From positions 1 to 64,000 of the forward strand of contig DATARD010000357.1 of NCBI GenBank assembly GCA_036264355.1: a stretch of 64,000 nucleotides of DNA. Reading direction: 5' to 3'. How positions within the stretch are numbered: the first letter of the stretch is position 1; the number at the start of each line of letters is the position of its first letter. This DNA is from UBA5704 sp036264355. GTDB lineage: Bacteria > Acidobacteriota > Thermoanaerobaculia > Multivoradales > UBA5704. Position numbers and translations under genes: made by a program. Positions 44,936 through 53,715 of the stretch are shown in pieces. Below the pieces are notes generated by a model. That model saw nothing but the letters and a program-made list of their open reading frames with translations. It was not told the DNA's origin and did no database searches.

Positions 44936-45118
44936 ATGAAGAAGAAGAACGTGAAGCTGGAACTGAATCGCGAGACCCTGCGCGACCTCGTATCGAGCCA
45001 GGCGGTCCGCAACGATCCGAACGACTCCTGCGTCCAGAGCTGCTACTTCGTCTCGTGCGGCGACACCTGCCAGCCGCCGCTTCCCAGCCTCCAGGGGACC
45101 GCGACGGTCATCCAGTAG
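44936..45118 (+). CDS. Class I lanthipeptide-like precursor (orphan)
   Basis: 60 aa with GGAGGAAGAGC before the ATG. The leader MKKKNVKLELNRETLRDLV has the KLxLNxETLxxL pattern of the class I lanthipeptide L1a leader family. The core is DSCVQSCYFVSCGDTCQPPL, with four Cys and several Ser/Thr that could form (methyl)lanthionines or disulfides. No LanB, LanC, protease or transporter occurs in the window, so processing enzymes must act from elsewhere or the product is unmodified. A GC-rich hairpin follows immediately, and the next gene converges. Confidence 0.65.
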   Translation: MKKKNVKLELNRETLRDLVSSQAVRNDPNDSCVQSCYFVSCGDTCQPPLPSLQGTATVIQ

Positions 45119-45124
45119 CAGCAG

Positions 45125-45156
45125 GGCTCCGCCCCCGCATCCGCGAGGGCGGAGCC
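45125..45156 (+). terminator. GC-rich hairpin after the lanthipeptide-like precursor
   Basis: GGCTCCGCCC and GGGCGGAGCC form a perfect 10-bp stem with a 12-nt loop, six bases after the stop codon. No clean U-run follows, so termination could be imperfect. It separates the precursor gene from the convergent arsM gene, whose stop is at 45165. Confidence 0.6.
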
Positions 45157-45164
45157 GGGCTCCT

Positions 45165-46001
45165 TCAAACCTTCGGTTTCGTCGCGCGCACGAACGCGCT
45201 CATCACCAAGCCGTCCATCGCGCCGGCGAGCGCTGGATCGGCCCCGGTATCAGCAAGAATGCCGCGGGCGTCTTCGGCGTGGTAGATGCGCGTCGGCTCG
45301 ACGGTAACGTCCGTGAAGCCGGCCGCGGCGAGGAGATCGCGGTACTCCGGCTCGGAGAGCGCTCCGGCGACGCAGCCGGTCCACAGCGCCAGGCTGCGTT
45401 GCGCCTCTTCCGGCAGCTCACCGCGCAGCACGATGTCCGACACCGCGAAGCGTCCGCCGGGCCGGAGAACACGGAAGGCTTCGCGCAGCACCGCCGCCTT
45501 GTCGGCGGAGAGGTTGATGACGCAGTTGGAGATGATCACGTCCACCGCGTCGCCGGGGAGCGGGATCGCCTCGATCTCCCCCTTGAGGAACTCGACGTTC
45601 TCGACGCCCGCCTTGCGCTGGTTCTCGCGCGCCAGCGCCAGCATGTCGTCGGTCATGTCCAGGCCGTAGGCCTTGCCGGTGGGACCCACCCGGCGGGCCG
45701 ACAGGAGGACGTCGATGCCGCCGCCCGAGCCGAGGTCGAGCACGACCTCCCCGGGCCGCAGCTCCGCGAGCGCGGTCGGATTGCCGCAGCCGAGGGAGGC
45801 GAGAATGGCTTCGGCGGGCAGGCCGGCTTTCTGGCTTTCGTCATAGAGCCCGACGCTGATCGGGTCCGCGCTCTCCGCGGCGCAGCAGTCGCTGCCGCAG
45901 CAGGAGGCGGCCTTCTGGCTCTGCACGCTCCGTGCGGCCTCGCCGTAGCGGGCGCGGACGATCTCTTTGATGCTCTGCTCGGGAAGTGTGGTGGCGGTCA
46001 T
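45165..46001 (-). CDS. arsM: Arsenite methyltransferase
   Basis: 278 aa. N-terminal Cys-rich segment SCCGSDCCAAES, the SAM-binding motif VVLDLGSGGGIDVLLSARRVG, ISNCVINLSADKAAVLREAFRVLRPGGRF and WTGCVAGALSEPEY identify an ArsM-type enzyme with the conserved arsenic-binding Cys residues. It transfers methyl groups from SAM to As(III) to detoxify it. The palindrome-containing operator at 46018-46034 lies 17 bp upstream, and the MarR gene lies upstream on the same strand. Confidence 0.92.
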   Translation of the reverse strand: MTATTLPEQSIKEIVRARYGEAARSVQSQKAASCCGSDCCAAESADPISVGLYDESQKAGLPAEAILASLGCGNPTALAELRPGEVVLDLGSGGGIDVLLSARRVGPTGKAYGLDMTDDMLALARENQRKAGVENVEFLKGEIEAIPLPGDAVDVIISNCVINLSADKAAVLREAFRVLRPGGRFAVSDIVLRGELPEEAQRSLALWTGCVAGALSEPEYRDLLAAAGFTDVTVEPTRIYHAEDARGILADTGADPALAGAMDGLVMSAFVRATKPKV

Positions 46002-46017
46002 CGGAAGTCTCCTTTCT

Positions 46018-46034
46018 GGTTGTCAGTTGCAACT
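46018..46034. promoter_or_regulatory. MarR operator copy 1 (upstream of arsM)
   Basis: GGTTGTCAGTTGCAACT contains the perfect palindrome AGTTGCAACT. The identical 17-mer recurs at 46601-46617, before the MarR gene. An exact 17-bp match at the two start regions is very unlikely by chance and indicates a shared regulator. Confidence 0.75.
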
Positions 46035-46067
46035 ACATGGGTTTAAAAAAGAGCGGGGCTCATGTTC

Positions 46068-46580
46068 TCAGACGCGGCAACAGCTTCCGCCGCCGGTCTC
46101 GACGCGTGCCGCCGCCGCCCGCGCCAGGCGGGCGATGAGATGCGCCATGGCCTGCCGGATCTCGGGGTCGAAGTCGGCGAGGAGCGCCTTCTCTTCCGCC
46201 ACGATGTCCATCTCGATGCGCCGGTGCAGGTCGCGGCCGGTGGCTGTCGGCTCCAGCAGCACGGCCCTGCCGTCGGACGGATGGGGTGTCCGCGCGACGT
46301 AGCCTTTGCGCTCCAGGGAGTCGATCACCCGGCTGGCGGTGCTCTTGTCGAGATACAGATGGGCCGCCAGATCGTTGAGCGTCATCCCGCCCTGCCGCAC
46401 CAGCGCCTCCAGCGCGTAGCACTGGCTGACCGACACGTCGTGGCAGCAGATGCGGTCGCGGTCCCGGAACTGATAGACCCGGATGAGATCGGACAGCGCT
46501 CCATACAAAGCCTTCGCATCCCGTTCGAGCGCCGGGTCCGAGGTCTCGGTGAGAATCGGGAGCGGGTTTCTGGCGTCCAT
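46068..46580 (-). CDS. MarR family regulator, probably arsenic-responsive
   Basis: 170 aa. Winged-HTH of MarR type: VSVSQCYALEALVRQGGMTLNDLAAHLYLDKSTASRVIDSLERKGYV (in parts) followed by the wing RTPHPSDGRAVLLEPT. Two vicinal Cys pairs, ICCHDVS near residue 44 and SCCRV at the extreme C-terminus, could bind As(III) or other soft metals. The gene precedes arsM (67 bp apart), and both are preceded by an identical operator, so it likely represses itself and arsM until arsenic is sensed. ArsR is the usual regulator for arsM; a MarR protein in this position is less common. Confidence 0.82.
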   Translation of the reverse strand: MDARNPLPILTETSDPALERDAKALYGALSDLIRVYQFRDRDRICCHDVSVSQCYALEALVRQGGMTLNDLAAHLYLDKSTASRVIDSLERKGYVARTPHPSDGRAVLLEPTATGRDLHRRIEMDIVAEEKALLADFDPEIRQAMAHLIARLARAAAARVETGGGSCCRV

Positions 46581-46600
46581 GGAGAAACTCTAGCAAATGT

Positions 46601-46617
46601 GGTTGTCAGTTGCAACT
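46601..46617. promoter_or_regulatory. MarR operator copy 2 (upstream of the MarR gene)
   Basis: Second exact copy of GGTTGTCAGTTGCAACT, 20 bp before the MarR start, consistent with autoregulation. Confidence 0.75.
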
Positions 46618-46629
46618 GATGGTTCGCCG

Positions 46630-47991
46630 CTAGAAGTCCACCCCGGAACGCCGGATCAGCTCGCGCAGGCAGCGGTCGGATTCGCGGAAGATCTCCTCGG
46701 CGTCCAGCCGGGTGAGCCGTCCCTCCTCCACCAGGATTTGACCGTCCACGATCACGTGGCGCACGGCGGCTCGGCTCGCTCCGAAGGCGACGAGGTCGTG
46801 GGGATCGGCCTGCGGAGCGCCCCAGAGCTCGGGGTGGTTGGCTGCGGAAAGGACGACGAGGTCGGCGGCCTTGCCGGGCTCGATCGTGCCGGTGTGGCCG
46901 TGCAGGCCGAGGGCGCGGGCGCCTTCGCTGGTGGCGAGGCGCAGGGCGTCGAGACCGGAGAAGGCGTCGGGGCCGTGCTTGAGCTTCTGCAGGAGGGCGG
47001 CCAGGCGGAGCTCGGCGAAGTTGTCGAGCTGGTTGCTGCACGCGGCGCCGTCGGTGCCGATCCCCACCGGCACGCCGGCACGGCGGATGGCGAGGACGTC
47101 GGCGATCCCTGAGCCGAGCTTCAGGTTGGAGCTGGGGCAGTGGACGACGCTGAAGCGGTTGCCGTGCATATGCTCCAGGTGGCCGGCGGTGAGCCAGACG
47201 CCATGCGCCAGGCGGAGATCGGTGGACAGCACTCCCTGGTCGGCGAAGTACCGGATCTCGTCGCGGCCGTTCTTGATCTCCCGCACCGCCGCCGTTTCGT
47301 CCTGCTGCTCCAGCGCGTGGGTGTGGACCGGCCAGCCGCGGCGCTCTGCGAGATCCCGGATCCCTTCCCAGAGCGGATCGGAGCAGGTGAGGATGAAGCG
47401 CGGATTGAGGACGGCGCGCAGGCGGCCGTGCCCGGCGCGCTCGAAACGTTCGCCCAGCGACTCGGCGGCGGCGAGGACGGTGTCTGTCGCGCCGCGCATC
47501 GCGGCCGGCAGGCCGTCGCCGCTGTCCATCAGGCACGGACCGGCGAAAGCGCGCAGACCGGACTCGGCGATGGCGCGGAGCAGGCCCGGAGCACCCGGAC
47601 CGATGCCGATGTCCTGGATGGTGGTCGTGCCGCCGAGGAGGCATTCGGCGGCGCCCAGCAGTCCGCACCAGTAGGCGCTCTCGTCGTCGTGCGCCGCCTC
47701 CAGCGGCCAGATCCGCTCGCGCAGCCAGGCGAGGAGCCGCCGCCCCTCGGCGAGCGCGCGGAAGAACGTCTGGCCGAGATGGAGATGCCCCTGGATCAGC
47801 CCCGGCAGCACGAGGCAGCCGGAGATGTCGATCACGCGAAGATCGCGCGCCTCGGGAGGCACGGCGACCTGCCCTGCGGCGGCGATCGTCCCTCCCGCGA
47901 CGAGCAGGTCCGCGCCGCGCAGCACGGTCGCCTCCGCATCCAGGGTCAGGATGGTGCCACCGCGGAGGAGCAGGGGGGGATCGAGGCTCAT
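46630..47991 (-). CDS. Amidohydrolase: guanine/8-oxoguanine deaminase-like (TrzN/AtzB family)
   Basis: 453 aa from the ATG at 47991 (CAGGAAGCC upstream); a further ATG at 48009 is possible. Metal-dependent amidohydrolase signatures: VLPGLIQGHLHLGQTFFRAL (HxH), LNPRFILTCSD, HTHALEQQDE, the His in SVVHCPSSNLKLGSGI and the catalytic Asp in GIGTDGAACSNQLD. This subfamily includes 8-oxoguanine deaminase and triazine hydrolases. Its position, divergent from allantoinase in a purine-catabolic cluster, makes guanine or 8-oxoguanine deamination to xanthine or urate the natural reading. Confidence 0.82.
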   Translation of the reverse strand: MSLDPPLLLRGGTILTLDAEATVLRGADLLVAGGTIAAAGQVAVPPEARDLRVIDISGCLVLPGLIQGHLHLGQTFFRALAEGRRLLAWLRERIWPLEAAHDDESAYWCGLLGAAECLLGGTTTIQDIGIGPGAPGLLRAIAESGLRAFAGPCLMDSGDGLPAAMRGATDTVLAAAESLGERFERAGHGRLRAVLNPRFILTCSDPLWEGIRDLAERRGWPVHTHALEQQDETAAVREIKNGRDEIRYFADQGVLSTDLRLAHGVWLTAGHLEHMHGNRFSVVHCPSSNLKLGSGIADVLAIRRAGVPVGIGTDGAACSNQLDNFAELRLAALLQKLKHGPDAFSGLDALRLATSEGARALGLHGHTGTIEPGKAADLVVLSAANHPELWGAPQADPHDLVAFGASRAAVRHVIVDGQILVEEGRLTRLDAEEIFRESDRCLRELIRRSGVDF

Positions 47992-48054
47992 GGCTTCCTG
48001 TCGCGTCATACGGTCATCTTAGATCCCGGAACGGTGGTATGTTCCGTGACAACC

Positions 48055-49461
48055 ATGATTCGTCCCGATCTCATCGTCCGCGGCCGCCGGGTTGTAACCC
48101 CCGAGGGGGTGCGACCGGCCGCCATCCACATCCGTGGCGGCCGCGTCGACCGCGTGGCGCCCTATGACGAAGTGCCGAAAGGCTCCCACGTCATCGAAGG
48201 CGGCACCTCCGTGGTCATGCCGGGCGTCGTCGACACCCACGTCCATGTCAACGAGCCGGGGCGCACCGAGTGGGAGGGGTTCGCCTCCGCCACCCGCGCC
48301 GCGGCGGCGGGAGGCGTGACGACGATCGTCGACATGCCGCTCAACAGCATCCCCGCCACGACTTCGCGGGCGGCCCTGCTCGAGAAGATCATGGCGGCCG
48401 AGTCGCAGTCCCACGTCGACGTCGGGTTCTGGGGCGGCATCGTCCCCGCCAACGCCCGCGACAACGCCGAGATCTCCGGCATGCTCGCCGACGGCGCCCT
48501 CGGTTTCAAGGCGTTCCTGCTGCCGTCCGGCGTCGACGAATTCCCCGCCGTCGGCGAGGCGGACCTGCGGGCGGCGATGGTCGAGATCGCTCGGCGCGGC
48601 GGCGTGCTCCTCGTCCATGCCGAGATGCCGGACGCGATCGAGCAGGCCGCCGTGGTCTGGGAGGGCGCCGGTCCGGTGGAGCTGCGCGAGTACAGCCGCT
48701 GGCTGCGCTCGCGGCCGGCGGAAGCGGAGGTCGAGGCGGTCGAGCGGATGATCAAGCTGTGCCGCGAGACGAAGTGCCGGGTGCACATCGTCCACCTCTC
48801 CGCCGCGGCGTCGCTGCGGCCGTTGCGCGAAGCGCGGGCCGAGGGGGTGCAGGTGACGGCGGAGACCAGCCCGCACTACCTGACCTTCTGCGCCGAGGAG
48901 ATCCCGGACGGCGCGGTCGCCTTCAAATGCGCGCCGCCGATCCGCACGCGGGCGGACCGCGAGGCGCTCTGGGACGGCTTGCGGGCGCACGACATCGACC
49001 TCATCGCCTCGGACCACTCGCCCTGTCCGCCGGCGCTCAAGGGGCTCGACACCGAAGATCCGCGTGGCGACTTCCGGGCCGCCTGGGGCGGCATCTCCTC
49101 GTTGCAGGTCAGCCTGCCCGCGGTGTGGTCCGCCGCCCGCGAGCGCGGCTTCTCGGTGACCGACGTGGCGCATTGGATGTGCGCGGCGCCGGCGCGCCTC
49201 GCCGGGATCTCCGACCGCAAGGGCTCGATCACCGCGGGCCGCGACGCCGACCTGGTGATCTGGGAGCCGGAGGTGCGCTGGACGATCCAGGCCAACGCGC
49301 TCCAGCACCGCCACAAGCTCACTCCCTACGCCGGCCGGACGCCGTTCGGCGTCATCCGCTGCACCCTCCTGCGCGGCGAGACGGTGTTCGACGACGGCGC
49401 CCTGCTCGACCGCCCGATCGGCCGCCCGCTGCTCCACCGCGAAGCGCGGGGAGCCCGATAA
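48055..49461 (+). CDS. allB: Allantoinase
   Basis: 468 aa. Cyclic amidohydrolase: VMPGVVDTHVHVNEPGRTEWEGF (first metal-ligand pair), GFKAFLLPSGVDEFP (carboxylated Lys), HAEMP, CRVHIVHLSAAASLRPL, TAETSPHYLTF and SDHSPCPPALK (catalytic Asp). The TEWEGF-FLLPSGV features favour allantoinase over dihydroorotase or hydantoinase. It opens the ring of allantoin to allantoate. It is the first gene of a run with allantoicase, UraD-UraH and urate oxidase, all overlapping or within 20 bp. Confidence 0.93.
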   Translation: MIRPDLIVRGRRVVTPEGVRPAAIHIRGGRVDRVAPYDEVPKGSHVIEGGTSVVMPGVVDTHVHVNEPGRTEWEGFASATRAAAAGGVTTIVDMPLNSIPATTSRAALLEKIMAAESQSHVDVGFWGGIVPANARDNAEISGMLADGALGFKAFLLPSGVDEFPAVGEADLRAAMVEIARRGGVLLVHAEMPDAIEQAAVVWEGAGPVELREYSRWLRSRPAEAEVEAVERMIKLCRETKCRVHIVHLSAAASLRPLREARAEGVQVTAETSPHYLTFCAEEIPDGAVAFKCAPPIRTRADREALWDGLRAHDIDLIASDHSPCPPALKGLDTEDPRGDFRAAWGGISSLQVSLPAVWSAARERGFSVTDVAHWMCAAPARLAGISDRKGSITAGRDADLVIWEPEVRWTIQANALQHRHKLTPYAGRTPFGVIRCTLLRGETVFDDGALLDRPIGRPLLHREARGAR

Positions 49462-49480
49462 CTCAGGAGACCGCCGGCAG

Positions 49481-50506
49481 ATGTCCGACCTTCGCGACTT
49501 CGCCGATCTCACCGATCTGGCCGCCGAGAGGCTGGGCGGTGCCGTGCTGGCGGCGAACGACGAATTCTTCGCGCCGAAGGAGAATCTGCTCAAGGCCGCG
49601 GAGCCGGTGTTCCTCGAAGGCAAATACACCGACGTGGGGAAATGGATGGACGGCTGGGAGACGCGGCGGCGCCGGGATCCAGCCGAGCCGGGCCACGACT
49701 GGGCCATCCTCCGTCTCGGCCTCCCCGGCGTGCCGCGCGGCGTCGTGGTCGACACCCGGCACTTTCGCGGCAACTATCCCGACGCCTGCTCCATCGACGC
49801 CTGCGCAGTCGATGGCTATCCGGCGCCCGCCGAGCTGGCGGGCGCCTCGTGGACGGAGATCCTGCCGCCCGCGAAGCTCCAGGGCGACAGCAGCCGTAAC
49901 GTCTTTCCGATCGAGACGATCGGCCGGGTGACCCATCTGCGCCTCAACATCCACCCGGACGGCGGCGTCGCCCGGCTGCGCGTCCACGGCGAGGTCTTGC
50001 CCGACTGGCGGCGTCTTGCCCGGCGCGGCGAGATCGACCTCGCCGGGGTGGAGAACGGCGGCGTCGTCGTCGCGTGCAGCGACATGTTCTTCGGCAACCG
50101 TCACAACCTCATCCTCCCCGGGCCGTCGCTCGGCATGCACGACGGCTGGGAGACCAAACGCCGCCGCGGGCCGGGCAACGACTGGGCGATCGTCCGGCTG
50201 GGCCGCCGCGGCCGGCTCGAACGCGCCGAGGTCGACACCGCCCATTTCAAGGGGAACGCCCCCGGGAGCTGCCTCCTGGAAGGCTGTGACGCGCACGACA
50301 TTTCCGACGCCGCCATCGACACGCTGGCCTATCCCCTGCTCTGGCGGGAGATCCTGCAGCGGACCCCGCTGCGGCCGCACACCCGCCATCTCTTCGATCA
50401 ACTGGCGACGGACGGGCCGTTCACCCATGTGCGGCTCAGCATCTTTCCGGACGGCGGCGTCGCCCGCCTCCGTCTCTTCGGAAAGCTCGCCGAGGCGGCA
50501 GAGTGA
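49481..50506 (+). CDS. alc: Allantoicase
   Basis: 341 aa. Two tandem jelly-roll allantoicase domains, each with GxWMDGWETRRRR or MHDGWETKRRRG followed by DWAILRLG/DWAIVRLG and RLNIHPDGGVARLRVHG/RLSIFPDGGVARLRLFG. It hydrolyses allantoate to ureidoglycolate and urea. Overlaps the next gene's GTG start by 4 bp. Confidence 0.95.
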   Translation: MSDLRDFADLTDLAAERLGGAVLAANDEFFAPKENLLKAAEPVFLEGKYTDVGKWMDGWETRRRRDPAEPGHDWAILRLGLPGVPRGVVVDTRHFRGNYPDACSIDACAVDGYPAPAELAGASWTEILPPAKLQGDSSRNVFPIETIGRVTHLRLNIHPDGGVARLRVHGEVLPDWRRLARRGEIDLAGVENGGVVVACSDMFFGNRHNLILPGPSLGMHDGWETKRRRGPGNDWAIVRLGRRGRLERAEVDTAHFKGNAPGSCLLEGCDAHDISDAAIDTLAYPLLWREILQRTPLRPHTRHLFDQLATDGPFTHVRLSIFPDGGVARLRLFGKLAEAAE

Positions 50507-51411
50507 GTCTCGATTCCCTGAATGCCTTGCCGCCGGCCGATGCCGAAGCCGCCTTCCTCGCCTGCTGCGGCTCGCGAGCCTGGGCACGCTGGATGGTCTC
50601 CCGCCGGCCCTACGCGGACACCGCGGACCTCCTGGAGACGGCGGATCGTGTCTGGTCGACCCTGACGCCCGCGGACTGGCACGAAGCGTTCGCAGCCCAT
50701 CCGAGGATCGGAGAAAAGAAAGAGGACGGCGAGGACCGGTCCCGCCGCTGGTCCCACTGGTCCGCTACCGAGCAGTCCGGCGCCGCCGGTGCGCACGCCG
50801 CGGTCCATGCCGAGCTGGCCGAAGCCAACCGGATCTACGAGGATCGTTTCGGGCACATCTTCATCGTCTGCGCCACCGGCAAGAGCGCCGAGGAGATGCT
50901 GGCCCTCCTGCGGCAGCGGCTCGGCAACGATCCTGACCCCGAGCTCCGCATCGCCGCGGAGGAGCAGCGCAAGATCACCCGCCTCCGCCTGGAGAAGCTG
51001 GTGGCGGAGCCGGCACCGCCGGTCCTGCCGATCCTGGAGACCACTGCTGCCATGCACGGCATTCACGGGATTAGCACCCACGTCCTCGACACCGCCCGCG
51101 GCAAGCCGGCAGCCGGCGTCCCCGTCGTCCTGGAGATCCGCACCGGCGCTACGGGAGACCCCTGGAGAGAGCTGGCCCGTGCCGTGACCGACGGCGACGG
51201 CCGTGTCCGCCCGCTGCTGCCCGCGGGCACCGCCCTCATCCCCGGCACCTACCGCATCACCTTCGCGACCGATGCCTATTTCCGCGATCTGGACGTCGAA
51301 GGGTTCTATCCCGAGGCCGCCATCGTCTTCGACGTGCGCGACGCGGGGCAGCACTATCATGTGCCGCTCCTGCTGAGCCCCTACGGCTACTCGACCTACC
51401 GGGGGAGCTGA
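50503..51411 (+). CDS. Bifunctional OHCU decarboxylase/HIU hydrolase (UraD-UraH fusion)
   Basis: 302 aa from a GTG overlapping the allantoicase stop. Residues 1-~170 are the OHCU decarboxylase: FAAHPRIGEKKE (catalytic His), EQSGAAGAHAAVHAELAEANRIYEDRFGHIFIVCATGKSAEEML (in parts). Residues ~185-302 are transthyretin-like HIU hydrolase: GISTHVLDTARGKPAAGVPVVLE and the signature end YHVPLLLSPYGYSTYRGS. The two steps after urate oxidase are thus joined in one chain, giving S-allantoin. Fusions in this order are known in some bacteria. Confidence 0.92.
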   Translation: MSLDSLNALPPADAEAAFLACCGSRAWARWMVSRRPYADTADLLETADRVWSTLTPADWHEAFAAHPRIGEKKEDGEDRSRRWSHWSATEQSGAAGAHAAVHAELAEANRIYEDRFGHIFIVCATGKSAEEMLALLRQRLGNDPDPELRIAAEEQRKITRLRLEKLVAEPAPPVLPILETTAAMHGIHGISTHVLDTARGKPAAGVPVVLEIRTGATGDPWRELARAVTDGDGRVRPLLPAGTALIPGTYRITFATDAYFRDLDVEGFYPEAAIVFDVRDAGQHYHVPLLLSPYGYSTYRGS

Positions 51412-51413
51412 CC

Positions 51414-52265
51414 ATGCCCGTCACCCCTGTCACCATCATTGCGAACAGCTACGGCAAATCCGACGTCCGGCTGGTCACCGTGCGCCGCGGCCCGGACCGC
51501 CACGAGCTGCGGGACGTCACCGTCGCCATCCGTCTGGAAGGCGACTTCGCCGCCGCCTACACGCACGGCGACAACACCGGCGTGGTGGCGACCGACACGA
51601 TGAAGAACACCGTCTACGCCCTCGCCGCCGAGCATCCGTTCGAAGACGTCGAGGACTTCGGCCTGGCGCTCACCGAGCACCTGACCAGGACCTATCCGCA
51701 GGTGGCGAGCGCCCGCGTCGAGCTGACCGAGCATCTCTGGGAACGCATCGAGGCCGGCGGCCAGGAACATCCGCACGCCTTCCGCCGCGCCGGCAGCGAA
51801 CGCCGGACCGCGGTGGTCAATCGTTCTCCCGACTCTGTCAGCATCCTCGCCGGCCTCGAAGATCTGGTGGTGATGAAAACCGCCCAATCCGCCTTCGAAG
51901 GCTTCCCGCGCGACCGCTGGACGACCCTCAAAGAGACCGGCGACCGCCTCCTCGCCACCGCCCTGCGAGCCACCTGGCGCTACTCGCGTCCCTACGTCCC
52001 CTTCGGCCGTCTCTGGAGCGACGTCCGCCGCGTCCTGCTCGCAACCTTCGCGGAGCACGACAGCCGCTCCGTGCAGCACACCCTCTACGCCATGGGCGAA
52101 GCCGTCCTCGAATCCGTCGACGTCGAAGAGATCCACCTCGCCATGCCCAACCGGCACCACCTGCCGGTCGATCTCACGCCGTTCGGGGGAGAGAACCGCA
52201 ACGAAATCTTCGTGGCGACGACCGAGCCGTATGGCTTGATCGAGGCGACGTTGCGAAGGGGGTAG
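51414..52265 (+). CDS. Urate oxidase (uricase)
   Basis: 283 aa. NSYGKSDVRLVTVRR, GDFAAAYTHGDNTGVVATDTMKNTVYALA (the TDTMKN charge-relay motif), then VNRSPDSVSILAGLEDLVVMKTAQSAFEGF and the C-terminal HLAMPNRHHLPVDLTPFGGENRNEIFV (in parts). It oxidises urate to 5-hydroxyisourate with O2 without a cofactor. Start 2 bp after the UraD-UraH stop, so the substrate and product enzymes are coupled. Confidence 0.95.
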   Translation: MPVTPVTIIANSYGKSDVRLVTVRRGPDRHELRDVTVAIRLEGDFAAAYTHGDNTGVVATDTMKNTVYALAAEHPFEDVEDFGLALTEHLTRTYPQVASARVELTEHLWERIEAGGQEHPHAFRRAGSERRTAVVNRSPDSVSILAGLEDLVVMKTAQSAFEGFPRDRWTTLKETGDRLLATALRATWRYSRPYVPFGRLWSDVRRVLLATFAEHDSRSVQHTLYAMGEAVLESVDVEEIHLAMPNRHHLPVDLTPFGGENRNEIFVATTEPYGLIEATLRRG

Positions 52266-52270
52266 ATCAC

Positions 52271-53620
52271 CTACTCCCGCCGCCCGGCCAGGATCTTCAC
52301 GAACGAGCGGCTGTGCAGCTCATCGAGGGTCAGCCCTGATCTCTCCAGCGCTTCTTCCTCCGTGATCGCGCCGCAGCTCAGCGAGCGCAGGAAATAGTTG
52401 AGCAGCCCCTGGCCGGTTGCCGCGTCGTCGAACACCTCGCCGACCAGGGTGGCCTGGGCGGCTTTCTGCACGAAGTTGCGCAGGCGGTCCGAGGCGGCGT
52501 CGAGGCCCTCCAGGAAGAAGGCGTAGACGGTGGCGAAGCGCGGCACGAGCTGGTAGGGATGGAGGTCCCAGCCCTGGTAGAAGCCGTTGACCAGCGAGGC
52601 GCGCGCGTGATCGGCGTGGAGGCGCCAGGCGCGGTGCACCGCGGCGCGGTTTTCCGCCCGCTGCGCCGCGGTGAGCGGCGGACCATCCGGCGACATGCGG
52701 TGCGGCGGCACCGGCAGCACGTTGGTGGCGCCGTCGGAAAGCCAGAGACCGGTGCCGGCGAAGGCGACCTTCATCATCGCGCGCGCGAAGTCGCAAGCCG
52801 GGTGATCCATCCGCTGCTGCGCCGCCGTGATGTCGCACGCCGCCGTGTAGTCATACACCCCGAAATGTGCCGCCGTGCACCGCCCGCGCGCCGCCGCGGC
52901 GAGGAGCGGCAGGGGAGAGCTGCCCGCGGGGCCGAGGATCGCCGCCGTCGTCTCGATCATGATTTCCAGCCGCAGCGACCCCGCCGGCAGACCGAGCGCC
53001 GGCTCCAGGAGATCGAAGACGTCCGCCAGCGCCGCCACCTGCTCGGGGATCGTCACCTTGGGGAGGGTGACCACGAAGTTGTCCGGCAGCCGGCCGCCGG
53101 TCTCGCGGACCAGCGTGCTCAGGAACAGATCGAGCGTGCGGATCGACCGCTCCCGCAGCTCCTCGGTGAACGGCTTGATGCGGATGCCGACGAACGGCGG
53201 CAGCGTGCCGGTCTTCCACCCTGCCGCCATCTCCCCGGCCACCGATTCGGCGTGACCGTCCTCCTCGGCATCCGGCCGGTTGCCGTAGCCATCCTCGAAA
53301 TCGGCCCGGAAATCCTCCACCGGCTCCCGCCGCAGCTTCGCCGCCACCCGCTCGCGGACCGCTCCGGCCAGGTCATCGGAAAGCCCGAGCGCCGCGCCGA
53401 GATCCGCCGCCGTCGGCGCGTACTCCTCCAGCGCCTTGAGAGCCAGCGCCCCCAGCCTGGCCGCGCCGTCCGCCTTGAACAGATGTGCTCCGCCATACAC
53501 GGTGTGCACCGGCTGGCGTTTCCCGGAATCGCCGGGATAGCAACGGGCGAGGTCCTGATTGGCGAGGCGCAGGCGGTCGAGAGTCGGGCGGAGCGAGTCG
53601 GAGGACAGAGTGGTCGGCAT
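52271..53620 (-). CDS. DUF6986-type (aldolase/citrate-lyase superfamily) protein of the purine cluster
   Basis: 449 aa; the ATG at 53620 has GGGAGAGG 8 nt upstream, better than the one two codons before. The fold is that of the HpcH/HpaI-citrate lyase beta superfamily: FADFEDGYGNRPDAEEDGHAESVAGEMAAG (acidic metal site), FVGIRIKPFTEEL, FVVTLPKVTIPEQVAAL, SLRLEIMIETTAAIL, CTAAHFGVYDYTAACDI (parts). Relatives of this length are found with allantoicase genes, sometimes annotated as phosphoenolpyruvate kinase-like. It may handle ureidoglycolate or glyoxylate, since no dedicated ureidoglycolate lyase occurs here. That role is an inference. Confidence 0.72.
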   Translation of the reverse strand: MPTTLSSDSLRPTLDRLRLANQDLARCYPGDSGKRQPVHTVYGGAHLFKADGAARLGALALKALEEYAPTAADLGAALGLSDDLAGAVRERVAAKLRREPVEDFRADFEDGYGNRPDAEEDGHAESVAGEMAAGWKTGTLPPFVGIRIKPFTEELRERSIRTLDLFLSTLVRETGGRLPDNFVVTLPKVTIPEQVAALADVFDLLEPALGLPAGSLRLEIMIETTAAILGPAGSSPLPLLAAAARGRCTAAHFGVYDYTAACDITAAQQRMDHPACDFARAMMKVAFAGTGLWLSDGATNVLPVPPHRMSPDGPPLTAAQRAENRAAVHRAWRLHADHARASLVNGFYQGWDLHPYQLVPRFATVYAFFLEGLDAASDRLRNFVQKAAQATLVGEVFDDAATGQGLLNYFLRSLSCGAITEEEALERSGLTLDELHSRSFVKILAGRRE

Positions 53621-53715
53621 GGACATATCCTCTCCCACTTGAGCCGGAGGCGGGAAGCCTCGGCGGCCCATCCGCCCCAAGATCCGGAGCATCCCCATCG
53701 AGATGGGACGCCTCC

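Noticed and set aside
47140..48054. N-terminal extension of allantoinase
   Set aside because: The extra 305 codons are antisense to the deaminase; the enzyme begins at MIRPDLIVRGRRV.
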